A stretch of DNA of 64,000 nucleotides from Rhizophagus irregularis (GCF_026210795.1 NC_089440.1:2480001-2544000); one strand, 5' to 3'. Counted from the stretch's first letter, positions 23,001 to 35,307 are shown. Program-made: numbers and translations. The notes: generated by a model from the letters alone, not told the origin.

Positions 23001-25701
23001 ACATAATGCTGTCCTTATACCGAAACTTGAATACCGGATGCAAGTTACTCACTTGTCTGAATCTGACTGCCACCTAATAACGAGATCTGTTGTAAAGCAC
23101 AAAGCAAATTTTTCTCGCTCTTTACCAAATCCCATTTTATTTTTATCTCAAGCCTTGGGCTTGATAAATTTATTTGCTCATCAACGACAATGTCATATTA
23201 CTAATTTATTTTTAATGGCTAATTCTTCCTTTTCTTTTATTCAATCTCTTTTTATTTATAGATTGAGTTTGATTCAATATAATTTTTTAATTCCTATTTC
23301 TCCCCTTTTAATTAAGGATTGGTCTATATGGTCTTCTCTTTTTTCTTTTAAGAAAGATTATATCGCATGCACTATTGCTCTCTTATCCTCTACTCCTTTT
23401 CGTTTGCTTTATACTCAACTTTCGAAGCTTCCGAACCTGACTTTGATGGATGGACGCGTTCCTTTATTTGAATGCATGACACCTAAAGCGTTTAAAGCCT
23501 ATTTCCCTATTTTGCGAAAACGGCATTTGTTTTATCTATCTCAGCTTGTTACTCCCCAAGGGACTCATTTAATTTCTTGGAAAGCCTACTATGACAATTT
23601 GGTTGGACGACGTGGCCCTGGCTGTATCCCTTATTGGTATAAAGATATCCAGCAAGCTACTACCATTCCTGACACCAACAATCGTTTGCTGACCCAGTTC
23701 ATTACTACGCCTACGATTGACTCTTCATTTTATGAATTGACTCCTTGCCTGTCCTCTCCTACCACTACGAAAAATTGGATTGTTACGTTAGACGACTACG
23801 GTTCTCCCATCTTTGGCAAACAACTTTTAGTTCAAGCAAGTCGTGGTACTTGTTCTATTGTTCACTGGGTCTCTCCTGATTGTGAATCTTCGCCTGGTGA
23901 TCTCATTAGACTCTCTCCTTGCTCTGGTTGTGCTGCTCATACTCCTTTGCCTCCTTCCAAAAAACGGAATGCTGATTTAACCCTTTGTACGCCTACGGTT
24001 TCTCTACAACATTCGCTTATTCTGCCCACCATCAATGAGCGCATTACACGTAATACTTCTGCAGTATCCTCTCCTTTTACCTGGGCTGATATCGAAGATG
24101 GTGTCCGTCTTTATTACAGTCATTTGGATTTTGATTTTGACTCTCCTCCTGATGATATTGTTGAAGTTTCCGCTCCTCTTATCACTATTGAATCCTCAGC
24201 TGCTGCTGTTTTTGCAAATTCGCCATTGGTTGTGTCTTCAGACTCACGTTATATCTTTTTCACTGATGGGTCTCTTATTAATCTAGGCACTCCTAATGTT
24301 TCTATGGGCTGGTCTTGGATGCAAATCGTACCTGATGCTGGTTTTCCTAATTCCATTGCTACTTATGCACATGGCATCATTCGAGATAATCCTTCTTCTC
24401 GTGCTGAAGCTGCCGCTATTTACGCAGTTTTAACCCTTTCTCCTCGCGACTCAGAAGTTACTATTTATACTGACTCGCAAACTGCCATTGATGGCCTTCG
24501 AAGTTGCTCTTCCTATGTCTACTCAAATAGCCGTCTTTACTACAAAACAACAAATTTTGAGCTTTGGGCCATTATTGAACGAACTATCCTTACCAAGAAT
24601 TTGACAGCGCTTCCTGTTAAAGTTAAAGCTCATTCTGGCAATTATTTGAACGATTTTGCTGACTCCCTGGCCAATACTGCCCATACCGCATCATCCAGTA
24701 TTTTGATTTCTGGAATGGACCTTGCTTCTGCCCATGATTTCGTCTTGACTTACGACAATGACGCCGTTTGTGAATCTAATTCACGACACCTTCTTAAACA
24801 GTATTATCAAACGCAGTTAATGCGTGATTTGTTAAATTTAACGTGATTTCACTTTATTTCTTTATTATTATCTAATATAGAATATATTGTCAACTGGGAA
24901 CTTACTTGGTTTACCTTGAATTTCAAGCCTTCTCATGATGCATCTTTTACTCTTGAGCATGCTTCAAGACACTTAACCTTTAAATTCAAACTTTTCTTGG
25001 ACGACTTACCCACATTGGAAAAGCTTAAGCGGACTCGACCAGACTTATACATGGACGAATTAACTTGCCGTTCTTGTATCGATCGCATGGAAGACCTGAT
25101 GCACCTTTTTATGTGCAAAAAACGTCGTCTACCTATGCAACAAATTCTCCAATCTTATCAAAATCATTTGATTTCTAAAATTCAAGAAGCTGGAAAATTG
25201 TCTGATATTGATCCTACTCCCTTTATTGCTAAACTCACTTCTCTTTCATGCTGGTCCTTTTCTTCTACAAATTGGTCCTCTTACGCCCTTGTCCGTGGTT
25301 GTTTACCTACACTTTTTATTGACATCTTAGTCGATTTGTCTATTCCAAGAATCTCTGCGATTAAGGTTATCGCTGCTATTCATAATAATTTTGTCCAAAA
25401 ATTCAGAAGACGAATTTGGAATCCGCGTTCTTATGAGAAAAGTAGATGGGAAAACGCGATGAATATTACTTATAAGTTGAAAACTACTCCGAAGCCTTCT
25501 AATTTGCCATTGTCAACGTACATACCTTACTCATCTTTACCACCTCTGACCCTACACGATTCACGTGACTCCAGAACCGATTGGTTGAAGAACTCGATGA
25601 AATATGGTTTGCCTTGGTTTAATCACTTTTCGGGTTTTATGGGTCGTCTAACGGTGCTACTTAATAACAGCTTTTGCAGGATGGAGTGTCGATTTCTATA
25701 G
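20086..25701 (+). pseudogene. LINE copy C ORF2 (APE endonuclease, RT, RNase H, CCHC), three lesions
   Basis: ORF2 begins ATG at 20086 (MSDNNFNYD) and ends TAG at 25701. Endonuclease motifs: FNVNGLK, GGIVDTHLH, CGDFNMH, RVDYVWS, TSDHNPV. RT motifs: SKAFDSVDL (A), IDQGEVISPLLW (B), FMDDST (C) near 22630. RNase H: FTDGSL, SSRAEAAAIY, YTDSQTAID, FADSLANTAH. Finger: CRSC-x8-H-x3-C near 25070-25120. Three lesions break it: an extra C near 20137, a missing base near 21608, and a TGA at 24844-24846 where copies A and B have CGN. The order of domains fits Tad1- or I-like LINEs known in fungi. The protein nicks target DNA and primes cDNA synthesis from the LINE RNA. Confidence 0.9.
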
Positions 25702-25976
25702 TGGGCGCGCTATTCATTATTTTGTTAGCATAGTTGCTTCTACTTTGGTTGGAATATATCAAGGGGGAAGATCTGGGGAAATTTAGTGTAATGCGATTTT
25801 TCTTTTTTTTAGATTAATTTTTTTTACTTTATTTTTTCTTAGGAGACTATATAGCTTTGTTTTTAGTTGGTTTTATTTTCATATTTTCTTTTTATTTTTT
25901 TGTAAATTGTAAAGTTCGAATAAATTTAATAAAGATAAAGGCTACTATGCCACGTTTGCCTGGTTTTTGACCAGTG
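25702..25976 (+). other. LINE copy C 3' tail and polyadenylation signal
   Basis: The T-rich tail contains AATAAA twice (near 25919 and 25929), then GATAAAGGCTACTATGCC and the closing GCCTGGTTTTTGACCAGTG. The last 16 bases can fold as CTGG-TTTTTGA-CCAG. The same tail is present in copies A (6936-7207) and B (15135-15407). There is no poly(A) run at the end, so the family does not terminate in a simple A tail. Confidence 0.75.
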
Positions 25977-26005
25977 AGAGGGTTCGTTATATCCAGAGTT
26001 GACTG
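25977..26005. mobile_element. right end of the split pogo-like MITE
   Basis: GTTCGTTATATCCAGAGTTGACTG followed by TA at 26006-26007 is the inverted partner of CAGTCGACTCTGGTTATAAC at 6543. An AGA is found on both sides of the LINE nest (6933-6935 and 25977-25979). It could be a 3-bp duplication or chance. Confidence 0.7.
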
Positions 26006-26113
26006 TACACAATTTTTTGGCAAATTCTAAGCAACTTGAGATCTTACCTATTTATATATTTTCTGGAATCCTTATCTATTACTAATTTATTATTATAATA
26101 TTTACTATATACA

Positions 26114-26326
26114 TGTAGCCGAAACCTCTATGAAGCTGAACAAGGTTTTGGCCTTTCAGTAATTTAATTATAATAAATTATTAAAAACTATCCAGAAATC
26201 CATCCGAAACTTCAAAGACTTTATATTATAGTTTCGGCTGGATGTAGAAATTAATTTTTATCATTTTTTAACTTAATTTTGATTTAAAGATGTGGCCGAA
26301 AATCACGTGAAAAGGTTTCGGCTACA
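26114..26326. mobile_element. MITE with TGTAGCCGAAACC ends, 213 bp
   Basis: Left end TGTAGCCGAAACC and right end GGTTTCGGCTACA are perfect inverted copies. A second inverted pair (ATCCATCCGAAAC and GTTTCGGCTGGAT) lies inside, giving a stem within a stem. It has no coding capacity. I could not define a target-site duplication, so its superfamily is open. Confidence 0.7.
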
Positions 26327-26437
26327 AGTATAATTTACTATCTATATGCTATTTAAAAAATAAATCTAATTTAAAAACTGATGATATTTATAATGATATT
26401 TACAAAATAGATAAAAAAAGAAGGATTAATTTTATAT

Positions 26438-26735
26438 TCACCAGTGATTAATTTAATTCACCAGGGGTGAATTTAGGATCCCGCTTACTTATAATAAAGG
26501 TCACCATAGAAAATTGACCCTTTACTAATAGTTTTTACCTTACTTTTTTCTTAAATTTTATTGGTTAATTAATTAAAAAGGAAAAAAATCATAACAATAT
26601 AACATAAAATTTCCTTTTATAGTAAGATCTGCAAAGAATTTTATATATGATTTTTACCTTAAGCCTGGGGGTGACTTAACTTATAAGTAAGTGGGGTCCT
26701 GTGAATTTACCTCTAGTGAAATTCACCAGTAATAT
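26438..26735. repeat. inverted-repeat element of the GTCACC/ACTTATAA family
   Basis: The left part reads GGTGAATTTAGGATCCCGCT then TACTTATAA. The right part contains the inverse (TTATAAGTAAGTGGGGTCCT, then GTGAATTTACC). Between them is a body with ACCTTAC and ATTATAACA-like blocks. Related bodies occur at 35308-35530 and, inverted, at 53690-53860, so this is an interspersed family. ATTCACC/GGTGAAT blocks also lie outside this unit up to about 28025, which suggests nesting. Confidence 0.6.
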
Positions 26736-26913
26736 GATAATTTTAGTTTTATATTAATTTTGTTTGTATTATGTTTTACAATTTCATATACGTAAATAAA
26801 AATTTTTTATATAAATTTTTTTAAACTGTAACTTTTTTTCCAAACATACTATTAAACTCATACAACTCAATTTTATAAATTAGAAATGAAATTTATAGAG
26901 AAATTTGTATTTT

Positions 26914-27824
26914 ATAATACTACTAATTGTTTAACTTTTAAAGTTTTATATTTTTTATTTAATAACTTTAGAGTGTAATTTCACTACTTTAGTCAAATGA
27001 AATCAATTTCTTTTATTAATTAAAAGTTGTTCAACAGAACCAAAACTACTTGTATATTATTTTTTATAAGTGTAGGTACAATACATATAAAGAAACCCAT
27101 ATTTTTCATAATAGTACTAACTTTCAAAATTATTTTTTCATTTATTAACTTCAGAGCATAATTTTACTACTTTAATCAAATGAAATTGACTTTCTAAATT
27201 AATTGATAATTGTTCAGTAAGGTCAAAACTACGTGTATATTAATTTTCATGGGTGTAGGTATAATATATATGGAGAAACTAACATTTTTCATAATGGTAC
27301 TAACTTTTAAATTTTTCTTTTTTCTGTTTACTAACTTTAGAGTGTAATTTTACCACTTTATTCAAATGAAATCGACTTTCTAAATTAATTAGCAATTGTT
27401 CAGCAAAGTCGAAACTACTTGTATATTAATTTTTATGGATGTAGGTATAATACATATGGAAAAATTACATTTTTCATAATGGTACTAACTTTTAAATTTT
27501 TTTTCAGTTTATTGACTTCAGCGCGTAATTTCACCACTTTAGTCAAATGAAATCGACTTTCTAACTTAATTGAAAATTGTTCAGCAAGATCGAAACTACT
27601 TGTAAATTAATTTTCATAGGTGTAGGTATAATATATATGGAGAAATCTACGTTTTCATAATGGTACTAACTTTTGAATTTTTCTTTTTTTCATTTACCAA
27701 CTTTAGAGCATAATTTCACCACTTTAGTCAAATAAAATTTACTTTCTTTATTAATTGAAAGTTATTTAGCAGTATAAAATCTACTTAATACTTGTAAGAT
27801 TTATCCCATTTTTTATAATAATAC
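26914..27824. repeat. tandem array, about 183-bp unit, five copies
   Basis: The block ATAATGGTAC or a close variant starts at about 26914, 27108, 27291, 27476, 27657 and 27815, giving spacings of 194, 183, 185, 181 and 158. Each unit also carries TGTAGGTATAATA, a CACTTTAGTCAAATGAAAT segment and TTGTTCAGCAA. The last unit is shorter. The units have no open frame. This is a satellite-like array flanked by GGTGAATT-type inverted motifs on both sides. Confidence 0.8.
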
Positions 27825-28029
27825 TAACTTATGAATTATTGTATAATATATTATTATATTTAAACTATATATTTTATATAAATATTTTTATTAATAAAAT
27901 TATTATTTTTTTCAAAACAAAACAATTTAAATTTTAATAAATTATGTAATATAGGTGAACTTTACCTTGGGTGAATTTCACCACTGATGAATTTATTTCT
28001 GGTGAATTTCACTATTAGTGAGTGGTAAA

Positions 28030-31000
28030 ATCATTTAAAAAAGAAATAAAATTAAAAAAAATTTAAAAAAAGTTTGAAATAAAATACTTCAAAATCTACC
28101 GGTTTATTCTAATATCAAAAATCTAATTAAAGAAATTACCAATATTCAAAGTAAAGAAACTAATACTTACAAAAAAAAAAAAAAAAAATTAAGAAAAAAA
28201 AATTAAAGAAATATCTAAATTTTAAATTAAAACTAGTTGTAACCTGTTGTTTCGCATCAGGATTGGTTGGCTGGAAATAATATAATAATATAAATTTCAT
28301 TTTTTTTTGAATTTGTTGAACGTTACATAATAAATTGGCCAATAAAAATATGATTGTTCAATTTAGAATTTATTTATACAGGTAATCTAAACGTTATAAA
28401 TTTTTTTAATTATATAGTAGATTTACCAAATTCAAGACCTAAAATTAAAAAAATAATATCTACAAAAAAAAGAAAAAATTTTTTTTAAAAAAAATATATA
28501 TATATAAGTTTTGATTTTTACTAATTCAAATCTAAAAAATAAAGTCAGTATCTAAAAAAAAAAAAAAAAATTAAAATCAATTTTTTTTTTAAAAAAAATG
28601 AAAAAAATAAGTTTTGAAAAAAAAAATTTTAAAATTTACTAATTTAAAGATTAAAATTAAAGTTGATATATATTTTTTTTAAAAAAAACTAGATAAAAAA
28701 AAATTTAAAATTTACTGATCTAAAGTACAAAATCAATTAAAAACTAATGTAAATTTAAAAAAAAAAATTTCAGTTAAAAATTTATTTATAAATTTAAAAT
28801 CTAACTGAAAAGTTTATATAAAAAAAAAAGGCAAAATATTAATAATAACATTTTACTAAAAAATTAATAGATTCAAGATTCAGCTGAAAGACCTATAAAA
28901 AAAAAACAAAAGGTTAATAATAAAGCTCTGAACAGTTCAATTTGATTTCATTTTTAGTTTTTTTCTGATTAATCAGTTTTGTGCAATAATTCATTATTTA
29001 TAATTATAGAAAAATAATTAATAGTTCAATTGGTAAAAGTAACTTATTATTTATTAAAACTAGTAAAAAATAATTTTAGTATTATTTGAATTATCTTAAT
29101 AAAAGTATTCCAATGAGCTATTAATCATTTTTTTATAATTAATAGTATTATATAAAATAGATTTTAACCAATTAGAACTAAAAAAATAGAACTGAATTGA
29201 ATGTTTAGAATTCTAATTAATAATAACATTTTGATAAAAAATTAATAAAAAAAATAGTTTCAAATAAAATTTACTTATAAGTCTAAAATTCAGCAGAAAA
29301 TAGTATTCTACATGAATCAAACTTTTTCTTTACAAATTCAATTTGATTCAGATTTAATTTAAACTTAATTTAAATTCCAAAAATATTATTTTATAATCTA
29401 GTATTAATCTGATTTTAATAATTTTTTTTTTAATTAATAACTCTTTTACTTTAATTAAAATAAAAAAAATTATTGAAATCAGATTGTTAGATTAAAAGTT
29501 ATTTGAAAAAATGTTTTTACCCTTTAAGATCAATTAAAATTACATTGTATTATAAATTAATTTGTGTAAAATACTAGATGAAGAACTTATAAAAAAAAAT
29601 AAAATATTAATGTAATAATATTTTAGTTAAAAATTAACAAAAAATATTTTAGTTAAAATCCACCTACAAATTCAAAATTCAACTAAAAGATCTATAAAAA
29701 AAAAATGAAATATTAATAATAATATTTTAATAAAAAAAAATAATAAAAAAAATAATTTTAAATAAAATTCACCTATATGTTTAAGATTTAACTAAAGATT
29801 TATAAAAAAAAATGAAATATTAATATGATAATATGTCAGTTAAAAATTAACAAAAAAAAAGTTTCAGTTAAAATTTACTTATAAATTCAAGATTCTGTCA
29901 AAAGATTTACAAAAAAAATGAAAGTTAATATAATAATGTTTCAATTAAAAAATTGAATTTTATTTAAAACTAATCTATATATAAAATATTAAAACTTTTA
30001 TTAATAAGGTTAAAACATTTTGACATTTATGTAACTTTAAAATTACTTTTAACTAATATTTTATATTTTTTGTAAATTAAACAAAAAAACTTTTTTAATT
30101 AATTATAATTAAAAAATACCTTCCATTTCCTGTTTTTTATTTTAAAATCAAATTTTATATTATAAAAAAAATAATAATAAAAATGTTAAAATATTTCTTA
30201 AATTAAAGAAAAATAAAAAAAAAGTTAGCAATTTTTACTTTAAAGTTCAATTTATTTTAGTTTGCAATTTTTATAAAAAAAAATATTAGTAAAATATTTT
30301 TATAAAGTAACTTTTTTTTAAAAAAAAAATCAAAATAAAGTTAAAACTAAAGTCCAATATTCAAAAGATTATAATATTTAAAAGGCTAAAGTTCAAAATA
30401 TATTTCTTAAAAAAAAAAATTAGTAACATTTTAAATCAAAAAGAAAGCTACTCCTTCTATTATATTTGCAATTTTAAAGTTTGATATCCAAAAGGTTAAA
30501 ATCAATGTATCTTTAAAAAAAATTTTTAAAAAATATTATTTTAATGATTTATAAAAGCTGTAAAAAAAAAAAAAATTTCTGATAGCAAATTCAAGTTAAT
30601 TTTAAATATTTTAAATAAAAAAAAAATCTATTTAAATTTAAACTTTTGTATTAAAAGTTTAAATATAGATTATAAATCAGTAAATCTATATTGAATTCTT
30701 ATAAAAATTTAAAATAAAAAAAATGATAACAGATAAATAGTTTTCAAAAATAATTCATTAAATATTTAATATTGAAGTTTAAAGCTAAATATATTTAAGG
30801 TCCTAGCAGAATTAAAATCTCTCTAAACATCTAAAAGTTTGGCTGTTTATAAAAGAAAAAAATGAAAAAAAATAAAATAGTTTCATTAAAAAAAATTAAA
30901 TAAAAAAAAACCTATAAAAAAGAATTGTTAATAATAGTTCATTAAATAAAAAATTAAACAAAGAAAAAAAAATTACTATATTAAAAATATGTATTATATA

Positions 31001-31110
31001 AACATTTTAAAATTTCAGTTAATAATTAAAAAAAAGAAAAATAAATTTGTAATTTTCTAAATTTTAACTAAAATTATCTAAAATAATAAAGTAATATAAA
31101 ATATCCCTTT
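28030..31110. other. A/T-run low-complexity spacer
   Basis: Long poly(A) and poly(T) runs with almost no G or C and no credible frame. The 60-codon minus frame near 28160-28342 is a homopolymer artefact. A degenerate tandem repeat sits inside at about 29590-29980 and is listed separately. Confidence 0.7.
29590..29980. repeat. degenerate AT tandem repeat, about 106-bp unit
   Basis: The block AT(G/A)AAATATTAAT recurs at about 29599, 29705, 29812 and 29918, spacings of 106-107. It is followed each time by a TTTCAGTTAAAA-like segment and an ATTCAAGATTCAACTAAA-like segment. Looser copies of the same text occur at 28770-28930 and 29210-29303, so the array was once longer. Confidence 0.6.
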
Positions 31111-31662
31111 AGGACCAGGTATAAGAGTGCAGGATCTAGAAATATATATATAGGAGTCAGGTGGCGAAAAAATTTTTTACTATGAGCTGTACGCAGAGAC
31201 TTTTTATATGAGTAATACGCATAATTGACACCTGATATTGAAAATCCTGCAAAAATACGCAAATAAAATTTCAGACATTAAGTTATTAATTATTTTATCA
31301 TGGCTTCTATATTATTTATAAAACAAAATACTAATGTGAAAAAATAGAATTTACCATTTTTTTAATAATATTTTTCTAAAATTTCACTTTTTAACCCTTA
31401 GAAATTTCTTACAATTCGGTTAATTAAATAAGTACGTACAGTAAATATATTATATATATAAGATTAGCCAAATTTAGGTCAAAAATACGCAAACTAATTT
31501 TTTACATATAAAAATTTTGATAAAAAATACGCAATCTTAATGACCTAACTATAGATGAAAAATTCTAAAATTGTACGCAAATCAAAACTTTACTCCGTCT
31601 AATTCCACTATGATGGCGACACATCTGTGTACCCTACCCCTATATATATATTTCTGGGTCCT
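31111..31662. mobile_element. inverted-repeat element with AGGACC ends, about 552 bp
   Basis: The left end AGGACC... followed by AGAAATATATATATAGG and the right end CCTATATATATATTTCTGGG then TCCT are inverted copies. The left arm carries about 20 extra bases. The interior has several TACGCA(A/T) repeats and no long frame. It reads as a MITE. Its right edge touches another repeat containing GCATTTATAGA blocks. Confidence 0.6.
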
Positions 31663-32737
31663 AAAAGTGCATTTAAAAGGGGTATGCATTTATAGAATAC
31701 ATATAAATCTATATAATATTAATCTAAAATTAAGGTAATACAAAAATTTTATAAGTAAACTATATAAAATTTTTTTATAAAGAATGCATTTACAGAATAT
31801 ATATATATAAAAATGGCTATGCATTTAGCATTAAGGTCCAAATTGGAACTACTGTAGTTCATGATTTAATGGATATCGTTATATATCTAAATAACTTATA
31901 GTCTATGATTTAATGAATATCGTTATATATCTAAATAAGGCAAGTCTTATGATGAGTAATAATAAATACATATACAGTAACTTTATAACTTATACAGTGT
32001 ATACAACTTAGTTCCAGCAATTAAATTTGATGAAATTTAAATCACTACTATTTCATTCAAAAAAAAAGATAAACATAAAGTATAAACATATAATGATAAA
32101 TCAGATTAAATTTAATAAAACTATGTTTTTAAATTTCCTATAAAGTATTTTTTAATAAAGTAGTAGCAATTCTAAGTTGGAATATTTTACTATTAAATTA
32201 ATTATTTGGCCATTTTATTCTGACCAGAATCTGGCCAAAATTACTTTTGTTTAATTATTAACTATATAAATTTGGCTAGAATTAAGAATTATAACTTAAA
32301 TTAAATAAATCTGACCAATAAAATTACAGGATTAAGTATTACATAATGTAAAAAATTTGGCCGCTTAAAAATTCTTTTGTTGAGACTAGGTTGTATGCAC
32401 TGTAGATAAAGGATGCATTTATAGAGGGTGTACATTTATAGAGGATGCATTTATAAAGAGTTGACTGTAGTGTAAATAAATAAGATCTTATAGAGTTTTT
32501 AATGCAAATTTATTTTATAAACTAAATTTTTCTTTATTTAACCTAGTTTTTTACTTAAATTTTTTTCATATAAAAAGTTTTATTTTTATAAATTTATTCT
32601 TTCACTTAATTCCTCTTATTATAATATATATTAAAATTTTTACCATATAATTTTTAAATTTTTTACTTATAAAAATATTGTAAGTATTATAATTACAACT
32701 ATTTATATATAAAAAAATATAAATAAGTAATAAAATT
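31663..32737. other. repeat-derived spacer with a pogo-like right end
   Basis: GCATTTATAGA-type blocks recur near 31685, 31790, 32415 and 32445. The last runs into AAAGAGTTGACTG ending at 32467 and followed by TA. That is a pogo-like terminal repeat. No matching left end was found, so it may be cut by the element at 31111-31662. TGGCCAAAATTA-type motifs occur at 32210-32360. Confidence 0.45.
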
Positions 32738-32751
32738 AATTGTATAAAACT

Positions 32752-33366
32752 CAAGTAATAAAGATAAATCCAAAGTTTCCAACAACTTTCAGAAGAAGAA
32801 TTCCAACCCTATTAAGGATAAAGCCATAAGTACTAACAGAATTTCCTTGAATACTCGACTGTGAAATGGTCGAGAGAAAAAGAAAGATAACTCAAGAGAC
32901 ACTTCGAACCAGAATCGCAAGTCTGAAGATAAGAAGAACAAGGTAAAGAAGAGCCCTAGGATCTCCAAGCAAAAACTTTACAAGGAAGTAACAGAATTGA
33001 AGAAGATGCTAAAGAAGCTAATGGACAGAATCTGAAATGAGCGACCTACTTTTGGTTTATATATGAGGAGTTAGTTTTTTATCTTTTGCAAAGGATATAG
33101 TTGAAATTTTTTTATAAATAGAAATTTTTGTTTCTTTCAGAAATTTTACTTACTCTGTTTAGTTAGTATGTGGATTTAGAATAGAGTTTTTCTACTTTTA
33201 CTGCTAACTACCGATTCCTTTTTTTTAGCATAGTGTGTTTAACTTATGAGATAATATCTGCATGTGGGTAGGAACTGTTTTAATCGTTTAAAGTAATTTT
33301 TAGAGACCTAGTCTCCCCTTTGTATTGATCTGTAGTGATTCCTTTGAGTATAATAATAAAAAAAAA
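32752..33366 (+). mobile_element. retroposed insert with poly(A) and 14-bp target duplication
   Basis: AATTGTATAAAACT stands directly before the insert (32738-32751) and directly after it (33367-33380). The insert ends in AATAATA followed by a run of A. These are the marks of LINE-driven target-primed insertion. Near 32880-33034 a Lys-rich frame can be read (KKSPRISKQKLYKEVTELKK, ending at a TGA), followed by about 320 bp of non-coding tail. An in-frame stop lies shortly upstream. It is probably the 3' part of a reverse-transcribed mRNA or LINE RNA whose source I cannot name. Confidence 0.75.
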
Positions 33367-33380
33367 AATTGTATAAAACT

Positions 33381-35307
33381 TGTTTTTTAATTTAATAAAT
33401 TGTAAATATTACTGAACTTAAATTTTAAAATGAAATTATATGTTATTTTGCAATTTTCAAATATAGTTAAATAAAGTAAATTGTAATAAAAAAAAATATT
33501 ATTAAAAGAATAATTTTATATTCATTAATCCATATATAATTATTTTCTAAAAATAAAAAAAATAAGTTCAATTTATAAAAATTGTAAATCTTAAAAGTAT
33601 ATATTTGTTAATAATAGTAAATTTTAACTATACAATTGGAATATAATTATATATAAAATAGTTACTTTTAAATACAAAATTTTTTTTTAATAATAAAAGA
33701 ATAATTTTCAAAGAAATTAAAATCAAATTATGATTTATCATTTAGTGAGTTATAATAAATTAATTATTTAAAATAAAAGAATTTATAAATAATCATTTTA
33801 AAATAATAATAAAAAAAAAAATTAATAGATATAATTATATAAATACAAATGATTATTTCAAATAATTTAGATATATTTTAATTAGAAATAATTTAATTTT
33901 TTACCAAAAAAGTTGTTTAATTATTTGAAAATAATATTTTATTATTATTTATTTTATTTTTATAATAATTTATCATTATATTATCTCTTAAATGATAATA
34001 CTAGCAAATTTGCCTACAATTTTTTAAAATAAATTATATCTAAACACAAACTTTGTTAATATAATTTGGATTATTTTATAATTCTGCAATTATATTAATC
34101 TATATTCTTAGCATCAATTGTATTAGGGATTGGGATCAAAAATTAAATCTTTTTAAGATTATTCTTATAGACGACCAACCTGACTTTGAATCAATTTCTA
34201 ATTTTAGCAAAAATAATCAGCACTTGACCGGTATGAAAAATTACTTTGGAGTCAGTTTAACTTACATGTAAAAAATTGCTGAGAATCAATTCTCGAAAAT
34301 CGATTTTACTATGTTTTGTCAATTTTTGATTAATCAATTCTAATCCCTAAATTGTATAATTCAATATGTGGCTAATAGATACAAATTAACCTTGAAAAAA
34401 TAACATCAGAATTTTATATAATAAATTAATTTTCTTTACTATAATATTCTACTTCATTACAAAGTATTTTAATATACTTATATGAAACTTCAAACTCTAA
34501 TAAACAAAAATAGAGATGATAAAATTTAACTTTATACATTTTTTTACAAGTTTACAAAAATAATTTTTTTTTTAGAGTTCTATGTAAAATCAAATTACCA
34601 CTTTTAAACATTATAAATCATCATAATAAAAGTTGTTCTCCATAGCAAAATCTACATATTCTATTAAGCTTTAATATAATCATAATCAAATTCCAATAAA
34701 ATCATCAAAGTTCAATGCAAAATTTTAAAAATTTTTTGTCATCTAAAAAATACAACTTTTGACTAATAGTTAATCTTCAATCTTATAATATATATTTAAT
34801 AAATAATAATTATTGTCATATAAATTATAATTTAAGCTTTTTGCAAAAAAAAATTTTATTAAAATAACTTTGTTTTTTATAAAATTAGATGAGAACTGAA
34901 TTTTTGGTAAAATTGCAGTAAATTTACTTGTAGTATCTTACCATTTAAGAAATATATTTATTTTTAAATAAATATTAGAAACTGATTATATAGAATCTTA
35001 TTTTATACATTATGTAAAAATTGTAATTATATATTAATTAAGTATTTTTATTAATTAATAAAAATTTTTTAATTGTAAAATGTAATATAAAATAAATATA
35101 TTATAAAAAATTAGCATTTTTTAGTTAAAAATTCTATTTGTTTTTTATATGTAAAATTCAATATTAATTTGTACTATAAAAAAAAAAAATTTGAGATTTA
35201 TATTAAAATTAATTAATATATAGAATAGTTTATAAAATAGTTTATTGCTATTTTTGAATTAGTGTAATCAAATGATTTGTTAATCAATTATAATGAAAAA
35301 ACAAGAT
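33381..35307. other. AT-rich spacer, no gene seen
   Basis: A/T-rich sequence with stops in all frames. A slightly richer stretch near 34120-34350 has no recognisable motif. Confidence 0.6.

Larger units (their letters stand above)
17771..25976 (+). mobile_element. LINE copy C, full-length, nearly intact
   Basis: The best-preserved copy. By comparison with copy A the 5' end is AACTCTCTCC at 17783. Four AGT triplets (17771-17782) sit between it and the palindrome. ORF1 is intact, and ORF2 has only three lesions. The 3' end is GGTTTTTGACCAGTG at 25976. The leader (17783-17911) is shared with copy A and is the likely site of an internal promoter, as known for LINEs; that role is inference. Confidence 0.92.

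Noticed and set aside
7447-25118. Many 60- to 140-codon frames inside LINE copies A, B and C on either strand
   Set aside because: They are shadows of ORF1 and ORF2 in other frames. The same shadows recur at matching places in each copy.
26914-27824. CRISPR-like regular spacing
   Set aside because: The whole 183-bp unit is repeated with no unique spacers, and the context is eukaryotic.
28160-28342. 60-codon minus frame
   Set aside because: Mostly poly-Phe/Lys from homopolymer runs.
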